Below are positions 38,194-45,696 of a stretch of 64,000 nucleotides of DNA, piece by piece. The number at the start of each line of letters is the position of its first letter. Position 1 is the first letter of the stretch. A program made the position numbers and the translations under genes. Source of the stretch: Reyranella soli (GTDB taxonomy: Bacteria; Pseudomonadota; Alphaproteobacteria; Reyranellales; Reyranellaceae); the NCBI RefSeq assembly GCF_007992495.1, contig NZ_BKAJ01000068.1:1-64000 (forward strand), read 5' to 3'. A model generated the notes under the pieces. The model was not told where the DNA came from and searched no databases. It saw only the letters and a list, made by a program, of their open reading frames with translations.

Positions 38194-38722
38194 GGTCCTC
38201 GCCCTTCTGGTCGACCGGCTGCAGACGCCGATCGGCGAACTGCTGATCGTGGCCGACCGCGACGGCAAGCTGCGCACCATCGACTGGACCGACCACGAGG
38301 CGCGCATGCGCCAGCTCCTTGACCGCTACTACGGCAAAGGCGCCTACACGCTGCAGTCGGCGCGCGATCCGGGCGGCCTGACGAGCGCCATGCGCGCCTA
38401 CTTCAAGGGCGACATCGGCGCAATCGATCGCCTGCCCATCGACGAGAGCGCCGGCACGGCGTTCCAGAGGAGCGTCTGGCGCGCGCTGCGCCGGATCCCC
38501 AAAGGCAAGACCATCAGCTATGCCGAGCTGGCAAAACGCATCGGCAAGCCCAAGGCGGTGCGCGCGGCGGGCCTGGCCAATGGCCAGAACCCGATCAGCA
38601 TCGTCGTGCCCTGCCATCGCGTGATCGGATCGAACGGCACGCTGACGGGCTACGGCGGCGGCCTGCCTCGTAAGAAGTGGCTGCTCGAGCACGAAGGTGC
38701 ATTGGCTGCGAAGCTTTTCTGA
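38186..38722 (+). CDS. ogt: Methylated-DNA-[protein]-cysteine S-methyltransferase
   Basis: Suicide repair protein that removes methyl groups from O6-methylguanine. The 178 residues show the N-terminal methyltransferase_1N region and the DNA-binding/active-site domain with ISYAELAKRIGKPKAVRAAG, the acceptor Cys in IVVPCHRVIG and GGLPRKKWLLEHE. It overlaps the Ada-like gene by eight bases, so the regulator and the O6-methyltransferase are translated together, which splits between two proteins the functions that Escherichia coli Ada has in one. Expression is probably induced by the methylated Ada-like protein. Confidence 0.95.
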   Translation: MVEVLALLVDRLQTPIGELLIVADRDGKLRTIDWTDHEARMRQLLDRYYGKGAYTLQSARDPGGLTSAMRAYFKGDIGAIDRLPIDESAGTAFQRSVWRALRRIPKGKTISYAELAKRIGKPKAVRAAGLANGQNPISIVVPCHRVIGSNGTLTGYGGGLPRKKWLLEHEGALAAKLF

Positions 38723-38826
38723 CACCACTTCCGCGGCAAAAACCTTTGATCTATGGTCGCCCAGGGGGAGAGCTCAGCATCGTATTCTGAGCGCGTAATC
38801 GTGCTCCCGCCGAATGACGATAGGCG

Positions 38827-39603
38827 GTGGCCGTGCTCTCCGTCGGTTTGTTTGTGCTCGCTTTTCTTTGCCCGTTGCTCGGCGCCGCCATCGGCAGCGC
38901 AGTGCGCCGTCGATTGCCGCAGCATCACCTCGATCGGGATGTCATCGACGTCATCAAGCTCGCCATGGGGTTGATGGCGACGGTGGTCGCGCTCACGCTC
39001 GGCTTGCTGATCTCGTCAGCCCCCAGCCACCACGCCATGATCGAGGGCGAGTACAAGAAGATCATGGCCTCCATCGTCGATCTCGATCAGTACCTGCTGG
39101 CCTATGGACCCGAGACACAGCCGCTGCGTACCCACGAACGCCACGTCGCCGCCCACACGTTCAAGCGGCGCTGGCTTGACGAGGATTTCGGTCCGACCGG
39201 GCCGCCGTCCGAGGACGGGCCCAACCGTTTCATCGACGGCCAGCGCCAGCTCGCGCAGTTGCAGCCCGCCAACGAGGCGCAGCGCTGGTTCCAGCACCAG
39301 GCCCTGCAGATCAGCGTCGAGCTCGCGAACCTGCACTGGCTGGTGGTCAGCCAGCAGACCGCAACCGCGCCCCTGGTGCCCATCTTCATCCTGATCTTCT
39401 TCTCTGCCATCGCGATCTTCGCTGGCTTCAGCCTCTATGCGCCGCCCAACGCCACGCTCTTGGCCATACTGGTGCTGCCGGCACTGGCGATAGCCGGAGC
39501 GACTTTCCTCGTTGTCGAACTGAACAACCCGTTCAGCGGCCTGCTAAAAATATCCAGCCAAGGGGCGCATGGTCTGATGCAGACGTTCGCCCGGTCCTTC
39601 TAG
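38827..39603 (+). CDS. DUF4239-like (bestrophin-like) membrane protein
   Basis: A 258-residue protein with two N-terminal membrane helices (about 3-22 and 45-65), a soluble middle part with VDLDQYLLAYGPETQPLR, and two C-terminal helices (about 185-230). This layout and the alphaproteobacterial YGPET motif suggest the DUF4239 group, which is unrelated in function to any proven channel. Start is GTG at 38827, the first possible codon after an in-frame stop at 38821; a second GTG lies two codons later. It stands alone between ogt and the LLM gene. Confidence 0.65.
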   Translation: MAVLSVGLFVLAFLCPLLGAAIGSAVRRRLPQHHLDRDVIDVIKLAMGLMATVVALTLGLLISSAPSHHAMIEGEYKKIMASIVDLDQYLLAYGPETQPLRTHERHVAAHTFKRRWLDEDFGPTGPPSEDGPNRFIDGQRQLAQLQPANEAQRWFQHQALQISVELANLHWLVVSQQTATAPLVPIFILIFFSAIAIFAGFSLYAPPNATLLAILVLPALAIAGATFLVVELNNPFSGLLKISSQGAHGLMQTFARSF

Positions 39604-39624
39604 TTCAGGCGACAGGTACCTCTC

Positions 39625-40566
39625 ATGCGCTACGGCTTCTACCTCCCGACCCGCGGCCCCACCGCCACACGCACGGATATCCTGAGGCTCGCGCGCGAAG
39701 GCGAACGGCTCGGACTGCACTCCGCCATGATCGCCGACCACATCGTCTTCCCGGCGGAGAGCGACTCGCCCTACCCCTACACGCTCGACGGCAAGCATCC
39801 CGGCACCGGCGATGCGCTGGAGACCTTCTCGATCCTGGGCGTGGTGGCGGGCGCCACCGAGAAGCTGCGGCTCGTCACCTCCGTCCTGGTGCTGCCCTAT
39901 CGCAACCCGGTGCTGACGGCCAAGATGGTCGCATCGCTCGACGTGCTGTCGGGCGGGCGGGTCACGCTGGGCGTCGGCGTCGGCTGGCTGAAGGAGGAGT
40001 TCGAGGCGCTCGACAGTCCCGATTTCGGGCGGCGCGGCGCGGTGACCGACGAATGGATCGCGATCTTCAAGCAGCTGTGGAGCCAATCGCCAGCCACCTT
40101 CGACGGCAAGTTCTACAAGTACAGCGACATACGCTGCGAGCCGTTCCCCTTGCAGAAGCCGCATCCGCCGATCTGGGTCGGCGGCCATTCCAAGGCCGCG
40201 TTGCGCCGCACCGCGCGGCACGGCGACGGCTGGCATCCGGTCGGCGCCATCGCCGCCTCGCCGCTGCCGCCGCAGGAGATGCGCGCGCATCTGCAGACGC
40301 TCAAGCAGCTGACCGAGGCCGAGGGGCGTGACTTCTCCAAGCTCACCATCTCCTACAAGGCGCCGCTCTACGACACGAACGTGCCGGACCGCGACGGCAC
40401 CCGCCGCAGCTTCTCCGGCACGCCGGACGAGATCGCGGGCGACATCCGCACCTTTGCCGCCATCGGCGTGCACGAGCTGATCTTCGATTTCCGCGGCAAC
40501 TCGATCGACGCCAGCATCGCGGGCCTGCAGCGTTTCGCGGCGGACGTGATCCCGCTGGTCGACTGA
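39625..40566 (+). CDS. LLM class (luciferase-like) oxidoreductase
   Basis: A 313-residue TIM-barrel flavin-dependent oxidoreductase of the bacterial luciferase superfamily, close to the F420/FMN TIGR03619-type group: MRYGFYLPTRGP, SAMIADHIVFP, LVTSVLVLPYRNP, GRVTLGVGVGWLKEEFEAL and PPIWVGGHSKAALRRTARHGDGW are all typical. Monooxygenase or dehydrogenase activity on an unknown substrate is expected; cofactor (FMN or F420) cannot be told from sequence. It ends just before a palindromic repeat element. Confidence 0.88.
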   Translation: MRYGFYLPTRGPTATRTDILRLAREGERLGLHSAMIADHIVFPAESDSPYPYTLDGKHPGTGDALETFSILGVVAGATEKLRLVTSVLVLPYRNPVLTAKMVASLDVLSGGRVTLGVGVGWLKEEFEALDSPDFGRRGAVTDEWIAIFKQLWSQSPATFDGKFYKYSDIRCEPFPLQKPHPPIWVGGHSKAALRRTARHGDGWHPVGAIAASPLPPQEMRAHLQTLKQLTEAEGRDFSKLTISYKAPLYDTNVPDRDGTRRSFSGTPDEIAGDIRTFAAIGVHELIFDFRGNSIDASIAGLQRFAADVIPLVD

Positions 40567-40570
40567 ATCA

Positions 40571-40729
40571 GACTTCCTCCCCCGTCATACGGGGGAGGAT
40601 ACAGGAGGGGGAAAGCCACAAACGTGGTCTCTCCGATTCAATGATCTGAAATCGGCCGATACCTCGATTGACACCTGCCCCCTCCTCTATCCTCCCCCGT
40701 ATGACGGGTGTATGACGGGGGAGGAGGTC
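40571..40729. repeat. Inverted-repeat element with duplicated segment
   Basis: The left arm 40571-40611 and right arm 40678-40729 are inverted copies of a roughly 41-bp sequence (GACTTCCTCCCCCGTCATAC...), with two mismatches. The right arm carries an extra 11-base tandem copy of TGTATGACGGG. Each arm is itself a hairpin around CCTCCCCCGT/ACGGGGGAGG. The element separates the LLM gene from the converging remnant of an oxygenase gene and appears to have replaced the 3' end of that gene. Confidence 0.85.
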
Positions 40730-41442
40730 TGAGCGACGGACCACTGGCGGACAGGAAGGTGAAGACGCCGAACCGCCGGCCGCGCGTCACCGGCACGACC
40801 TCGTGCAGGAGCGACGCCGAGAAGACCAGCGCGGCGCCGGCACGACGCGACGCACCAGGCAGTCGCGCAGCTCAACGAACAGCCTGGGATCGTCGAGCTG
40901 CGCGTCATGTCGGCGCTTGACCTCGCCATTGACGACGTTGCCTTGCAGGCCGCCTACCGTGTCGGAGACCTTGTCGTTGCGCTGCCAGTAGTCGATCAGC
41001 CTGCGGCACAGGACGGGCTCGGCCACGCGCCCGAGCATCAGCACCGGCGCCTTGGCCTGCACGACAGCCGGCCGGCTCGAGGCATAGAGTTTCATCACCC
41101 ATGCTGCGAGGGCTTCCGCCGTCGGCTGCAGCAGCACTTCGGCGACGCGGCCGGCCGCGTCAACGATGATGGCAAGCGGTTCACTCGATGCGAAGGCGCG
41201 GCCCAGCTCCCCCAGCGGTCGAGCAGGCTGCACGGATAGTCGTTCGAGGCGCTCGGCGGCGCTGCTGCCACCACGTGCAGCAGGGTCTCATGGGCTGCAA
41301 GCGAGCCGGCCAGCGAGGCGGCGAGCGCCGCTGATGGCGCGCCGAGCCAATAGACTCTCGCCCGGCCGGACGATGTCGGGTCCCAGGAGTCGAACAGGCG
41401 TCCTGACGTCAGTGGCAGCGTGATCCGCGGTATCCAATCACC
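40730..41442 (-). pseudogene. Decayed redoxin/2-oxoglutarate-Fe(II) oxygenase gene
   Basis: Pieces of one oxygenase are readable in three frames of the minus strand. From 41442: GDWIPRITLPLTSGRLFDSW and onwards to NDYPCSLLD (redoxin-like N-terminal part, no start codon; a stop precedes it). After a frameshift at about 41207-41225, next to a run of five G, follows LGELGRAFASSEPLAIIVDA to KRRHDAQLDDPRLFVELRDC. At about 40835-40850 the frame changes again and about 80 codons holding the HxD iron ligands are missing; the sequence resumes with ALVFSASLLHEVVPVTRGRR, the distal His and 2-oxoglutarate Arg region. The 3' end runs into the palindromic repeat. Confidence 0.75.
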
Positions 41443-41739
41443 AACGCTGACGCAAGCAGCTGGCTATGATTTAACCATGACGCGCTCAGTATGATCGCGC
41501 AACGGACCGCTGAAATTTCATGTTTCTGACTTGGGCCACCGTCTGATCACACGATCGCCACACCTGATGTGCTGTTCATCCCCGTCATCGGGTTGACGGA
41601 TCGAACCACGCCCTTAGATAGGCATAAGCGCCGCGCCGAACGATCGAGATCATCGTCGGCCATCGACCACTCTCCGCGTGGGAGGCGCATCACGACCAAC
41701 GGCAGTACCCAACGTAACCTCCAACCAGAGGAGTGTGCG

Positions 41740-42051
41740 ATGAAGATGAATTCCGCACAGATCCAGCAGACCCTGCACACCTTGAATGCTGCGCAGTTGA
41801 ACGCCGAAGCCATTCCGGCGGAGCATCCGATGATGTCCCAGCTCGAACGCCTGTTCGGCGACCACACCTATTTCCTCGACAGCCGCGGCCTCAACATCGT
41901 CGAGCCTGTCGAGGCCGGACACGTCGACGGCCGGGTGGGCGTCGTGGTCAATCTCGCGAGCTGGACCGATGCGAAAGCCGAGAGCCTTCAGCCGCACCAG
42001 CCCGAACCGACCGAGACGGTGGTCGATCTCGTGGCCGACGGCCGCCACTGA
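41740..42051 (+). CDS. Hypothetical small protein
   Basis: A 103-residue soluble protein with no recognised domain. A strong AGAGGAG lies nine bases before the ATG at 41740. The N-terminal half (NSAQIQQTLHTLNAAQLNAE) is helical and amphipathic; the middle has a short segment FGDHTYFLDSRGLNIVEP, and the C-terminal part is strand-like (VGVVVNLASW) with an acidic tail. It is 23 bases upstream of the DUF4168 gene and probably shares its transcript. The strong ribosome site and balanced composition support a real gene. Confidence 0.7.
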   Translation: MKMNSAQIQQTLHTLNAAQLNAEAIPAEHPMMSQLERLFGDHTYFLDSRGLNIVEPVEAGHVDGRVGVVVNLASWTDAKAESLQPHQPEPTETVVDLVADGRH

Positions 42052-42074
42052 TCCCGCAACCAAGGAGAGCCAAC

Positions 42075-42458
42075 ATGAGATCGATGATCGGCTTTTGCGC
42101 CGCCACCCTTGCCGCGACCGGCCTCGTGCTCGCGGCGCCCGTAAATGCCCAGACGCAGGCGCCTGCGGCGCCGCCGACAGCCAAGCCCAACAAGACGGTG
42201 CCGGCGGACATTTCCGAACAGAAGCTCGACGCCGCGGCCAAGGCGGTCAAGAACGTGTCCACCATCAGGGACAGCTACGAGCAGAAGCTGATCAAGGCGC
42301 CGGCCGACCAGAAGGCCAAGCTGGCCGACGAGGCGAGCGACGCCATGGAGAAGGCAGTCAAGGAACAGGGCCTGTCGGTGGAGGAATACACGAGCATCAT
42401 CGAGGTCGCACAGAACGATCCGACCGTGCGCAACAAGCTGCTGCAGCGGTTGAAGTAG
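42075..42458 (+). CDS. Secreted DUF4168 family protein
   Basis: A 127-residue exported protein. The signal peptide (MRSMIGFCAATLAATGLVLA, cleavage near VNAQ) is followed by a Pro/Ala-rich linker and a helical DUF4168 domain: ISEQKLDAAAKAVKNVSTIR, then AVKEQGLSVEEYTSIIEVAQ and the terminal NDPTVRNKLLQRLK. The family has no known function; members are often induced by stress or outer-membrane associated. AAGGAG lies nine bases before the ATG. A palindromic repeat element follows the stop by 11 bases. Confidence 0.83.
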   Translation: MRSMIGFCAATLAATGLVLAAPVNAQTQAPAAPPTAKPNKTVPADISEQKLDAAAKAVKNVSTIRDSYEQKLIKAPADQKAKLADEASDAMEKAVKEQGLSVEEYTSIIEVAQNDPTVRNKLLQRLK

Positions 42459-42469
42459 GACTCACGGCT

Positions 42470-42605
42470 GGGGGCGCGCCACTCCAGTGGCGCGTCATGG
42501 TCTTCCGGACCGCCGGCTTCCAGCCGGCTCATGAGCATGAGCCGGCAAGATGCCGGGGGTTCGAAAGAGTATGAGAAGACGCGCCACCTGGAGTGGCGCG
42601 CCCCC
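42470..42605. repeat. Inverted-repeat element with GGGGGCGCGCC ends
   Basis: The ends (GGGGGCGCGCCACTCCAG... and its inverse finishing at 42605) match the outer ends of the 31283-31493 element, with a one-base insertion in the right arm. The interior differs: at 42494-42513 it has the same 20 bases as the window's left edge, followed by three GCCGGC modules at the places where the left-edge copy has GCGCGC. The element fills the gap between the converging DUF4168 and nitroreductase-like genes. Confidence 0.88.
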
Positions 42606-42609
42606 AGCG

Positions 42610-43977
42610 CTACAACTTGCCGCCGTGCCACGCCGCGTCGTGGTCACGGTGGACCTGAGTCATGCCGTGCTGGAAGTACGTATCGTAGTACTCGTGCTCG
42701 AGATGATGGATCTGCAGCCAGATTCCCGGGGCGTGGATCGCCTCGACATGGGCCGGGAAGCGGCCATGCGTCTCGTAGATGTAGGTGCAGATGTCGCGGG
42801 TGCAGTCGATCACATCCTGCGCGTAGGCACTTGCCTCCTTGAGGTACGTCGCGCCGTAGCTTCCGCGATAGATCTTGTCGAAGGTCGCGGCGTCGCTGTA
42901 GATGCCGGACGGGCCGAACTTCTCCGCCACGACGGCATCGACCGCCGCCGACATCGACTCGTAGTATGGCGGACAGCAGCCCTTGATCAGATGCTCGCCC
43001 TTATGGCGCAGGCCGACCGCATTGGAGCGCAGCGTGGCGTACTTGGGCAGCGGCACGTGCCAGCGCAGCAGGTCCATCAGCTTCCACTTGGGCGTGACGA
43101 AATCGAAGCCCAGCATCGGCCCGTACTGCTGGATGAACTTGGGATCGCCCATCAGCACCGGCGGCGACATCGATCCGTGGATCCACGCCCCCAGGCCCAT
43201 CGCTTCGGCCACCAGGAAGAGGTTCTGGACCAGGAGGTCGGCCTCGATCTGGGTGCGCATCGACCAGACGGCGCCGAGCGGGATCTTGATGTCCTTGTTG
43301 AGGAATCCCTTGTCGACCCACTTCTTGACGCCGGCGGGCTGGTAGAAATTGCGGTCGTCGACGATGGTCGGGCGCGCGCCGGCCGGCTGGGTCAGCAGGT
43401 ACATCATGCCGTTGATGTACTGGTGCGACAGGTCGACGACCGGAAAGAACACGGTGGTGCCCGGCAGGTTGGAGAGGAAACGGTTGGAATCGAGATAGGC
43501 CGGAAAGTCGCGATTGCCGTTCGGCACGTCGATGCGCTGATCGAGCAGCTTCACCTTGGCCATCTCGGCCCGCTTGAGCAACTGGTCGGGGTCGAAGGCA
43601 TCACCGTCGGCCGGCGGCAGCTTGCGCAGGAAATAGGTCCCGCTGTCGTTGATCATGAAGAAGTGCGTGCCCTGGGCATTGTCGGGACTGCCCGCCGTGC
43701 GGCCCGCCATGTTGACGTTGGGCTTGGCCATGATCGGCTGGCCGTTGCGCGGATCGAAGAACGGACGGTCGGGCATGCTAAGCCCGGTGCAGCCGGTGGC
43801 CGCGATCAGCACTGCCTCCTCCAGCGCCACCAGCGGCGCGCGGTCGTTCTTGCTCTTGTAGCTCATGGCACCGGCGGCGACGTCGCTGCCGCGGCTGACT
43901 CGATGGGTGCGCCGGCGCCAGATCGTGTCGATCAGCGAGCGCGTCTTCAGGCTGTCCAGACCGTGCGTTCCGCTCAT
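42610..43977 (-). CDS. Nitroreductase-fold-like protein of unknown function
   Basis: A 455-residue soluble protein. Two regions suggest the FMN-binding nitroreductase fold: RRRTHRVSRG at residues 21-30, like the RRSxR phosphate-binding motif, and QIEADLLVQNLFLVAEAMGL with GAWIHG after it, like the central helix of that fold. The middle and the C-terminal third (TRDICTYIYETHGRFPAHVE, HHLEHEYYD) have no assignment; the His/Glu/Asp-rich tail could bind metal. The ATG overlaps the stop of the thiamine-diphosphate enzyme gene by four bases, so it belongs to the peroxidase cluster. Function is not known. Confidence 0.75.
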   Translation of the reverse strand: MSGTHGLDSLKTRSLIDTIWRRRTHRVSRGSDVAAGAMSYKSKNDRAPLVALEEAVLIAATGCTGLSMPDRPFFDPRNGQPIMAKPNVNMAGRTAGSPDNAQGTHFFMINDSGTYFLRKLPPADGDAFDPDQLLKRAEMAKVKLLDQRIDVPNGNRDFPAYLDSNRFLSNLPGTTVFFPVVDLSHQYINGMMYLLTQPAGARPTIVDDRNFYQPAGVKKWVDKGFLNKDIKIPLGAVWSMRTQIEADLLVQNLFLVAEAMGLGAWIHGSMSPPVLMGDPKFIQQYGPMLGFDFVTPKWKLMDLLRWHVPLPKYATLRSNAVGLRHKGEHLIKGCCPPYYESMSAAVDAVVAEKFGPSGIYSDAATFDKIYRGSYGATYLKEASAYAQDVIDCTRDICTYIYETHGRFPAHVEAIHAPGIWLQIHHLEHEYYDTYFQHGMTQVHRDHDAAWHGGKL

Positions 43978-45692
43978 GGCTTCCCCACTTGTCTCAGGCG
44001 GGCTTCCAGCATCTCCAGGACGCCCGCGATCGTGCCCTTCGGTGACGGGCTGTAATGCGGCAGCGCCAGCCGCGTGATGCGGGCGTCGATCACGCTCGGC
44101 CGCCCGGATGCCAGCGCCGCGCTGTAGGCCTTCTCGAAATCCTCGATGGTCTCCACCGTGTAGCCGTCGGCCCGGCAGGCGCGCGCATAGGCGGCGAAGT
44201 CGGGATTCTGGAACTCGACCAGCGCCGTCTCCTGGAAGGCCTGCAGCTGGAAGAGCTTGATCAGCTTGAATTCGCCGTCGTTGAAGATGACCCAGACGAT
44301 CGGCAGATTGTGCTCGACCGCCGTCATCAGCTCGAACCCGGAGAGCGAATAGCAGCCGTCGCCGCAGCCCACGACCACGGCCCGCTCAGGGTGCGCGAGC
44401 TTGAGCCCGATGGCGCCGTTGACGTGCCCCGCCATCGGTCCGAACGTTCCGGGCTTGCGGAAGTTCTGCCCTTCCTCGAGCTCGATGAAGTAGCCCAGCC
44501 AGGCAAGATGGGCACCGGCATCGGCGAGCACGATGCCGCGCGGCGGCAGCAGGCGTCCGATCGTCTGGGCGAGCTGGCCGGGATGAATGCCGCCGGGACG
44601 CGGCTTCAGCAGCTCCTTCTCATAGTCGCGGCCATCGGCCTGCGCCGCCGGCCGCGGCCCGACCCTGGCTTCCAGCGCTTCGATCAAGGCCTGCAAGCCA
44701 AGCTTGGCGTCGGAGACCAGGGCGAAGTCGGCCTCGTAGGCCTTGCTGATCTCGGTCTCGGAGATGTTGATGTGGATCAGGGTGCGCTTGTCGAACAGGT
44801 CGGCGCGATAGTTGAAAGTGGCGTGTTGGTTCAGCGAGTTGCCGATGGCGATCACCACGTCGGCGTCGAGGAATGCCTTCCAGGCGCTGGCATGGCCGCT
44901 GTCGCAGAACACGCCGACCGCCAGCGGATGGTTCTCCTCGACGACGCCCTTGCCGTCGAGCGTGGTGAGGAGCGGCAGCTGAAAACGCTCGATCAGCCGC
45001 CGCACCTCCGCCTCTGCCCCGCTGCGAATGGCGCCGAAGCCCACCAGGGCCACGACCTTCTTGTTGCCGGCAAAAGCCTTGGCCAGGTAGTCCGCGATCT
45101 CGGCGACGCGCTTGCCGTCGGGCCGGACCGGCTTCACCTTGAGCCGCAGGTCACGGTAGTTGGTGACCTCGACGCCGTGGTGCATCAGGTTTTCCGGCAC
45201 GTGGATGTGCACCGGGCCCGGCCGGCCCGCGAACGCCAGGTTCACCGCCTTTTCGACGACGTCCATCGTCTTGTTGACGTCGGTGAGCAGCCAGCTGCCC
45301 TTGGTGGTGGCCTTGAACATCTTGCGCGAATCGGGCGTCCGGTTCAGGCCGGACGTCTCATTGAGCGAGCCCTTGCCGCTCCAGTCGAGCGAGGCATAGC
45401 CGGTGATGGCGAGCATCGGATAGGAATCCGACATGGCCACGGCCAGGCCAGAGAACAGATTGAAGGCCCCGGGCCCCGCCGTCGCCCAGCAGACTCCCAG
45501 CTTGTTGGTGAACATGGCGTAGCCGCAGGCAGCGAAGGCCGCCGCCTGCTCGTTGCGGGTGATGATCGGCCGGATCTTGGTCGAGTGCTTCAGCGCGATC
45601 ATGGCGCCCGCAGCATTCTCGCCGGCGCCGCCGAAGGCAGCATCGACGCCGATGCTCTCCAGCCCGCGGAAGATCGCATCATAGACACGCAT
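43974..45692 (-). CDS. Thiamine-diphosphate-dependent enzyme (acetolactate synthase-like)
   Basis: A 572-residue enzyme of the pyruvate oxidase/acetolactate synthase/oxalyl-CoA decarboxylase group. The catalytic Glu is in TRNEQAAAFAACGYA near residue 48, the ThDP/Mg site is GCGDGCYSLSGFELMTAVEH with FNDGEF, and the middle domain has VALVGFGAIRSGAEAEVRRL. Reactions of the group are decarboxylations or carboligations of 2-oxo acids, or cleavage of 2-hydroxyacyl compounds. Its stop overlaps the next gene by four bases and its start is four bases from the heme peroxidase stop, so a joint pathway with that oxygenase is likely. Confidence 0.88.
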   Translation of the reverse strand: MRVYDAIFRGLESIGVDAAFGGAGENAAGAMIALKHSTKIRPIITRNEQAAAFAACGYAMFTNKLGVCWATAGPGAFNLFSGLAVAMSDSYPMLAITGYASLDWSGKGSLNETSGLNRTPDSRKMFKATTKGSWLLTDVNKTMDVVEKAVNLAFAGRPGPVHIHVPENLMHHGVEVTNYRDLRLKVKPVRPDGKRVAEIADYLAKAFAGNKKVVALVGFGAIRSGAEAEVRRLIERFQLPLLTTLDGKGVVEENHPLAVGVFCDSGHASAWKAFLDADVVIAIGNSLNQHATFNYRADLFDKRTLIHINISETEISKAYEADFALVSDAKLGLQALIEALEARVGPRPAAQADGRDYEKELLKPRPGGIHPGQLAQTIGRLLPPRGIVLADAGAHLAWLGYFIELEEGQNFRKPGTFGPMAGHVNGAIGLKLAHPERAVVVGCGDGCYSLSGFELMTAVEHNLPIVWVIFNDGEFKLIKLFQLQAFQETALVEFQNPDFAAYARACRADGYTVETIEDFEKAYSAALASGRPSVIDARITRLALPHYSPSPKGTIAGVLEMLEARLRQVGKP

Positions 45693-45696
45693 CGTC

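Noticed and set aside
40571..40729. CRISPR array
   Set aside because: Only inverted copies in two arms with a single spacer; no regular direct repeats.
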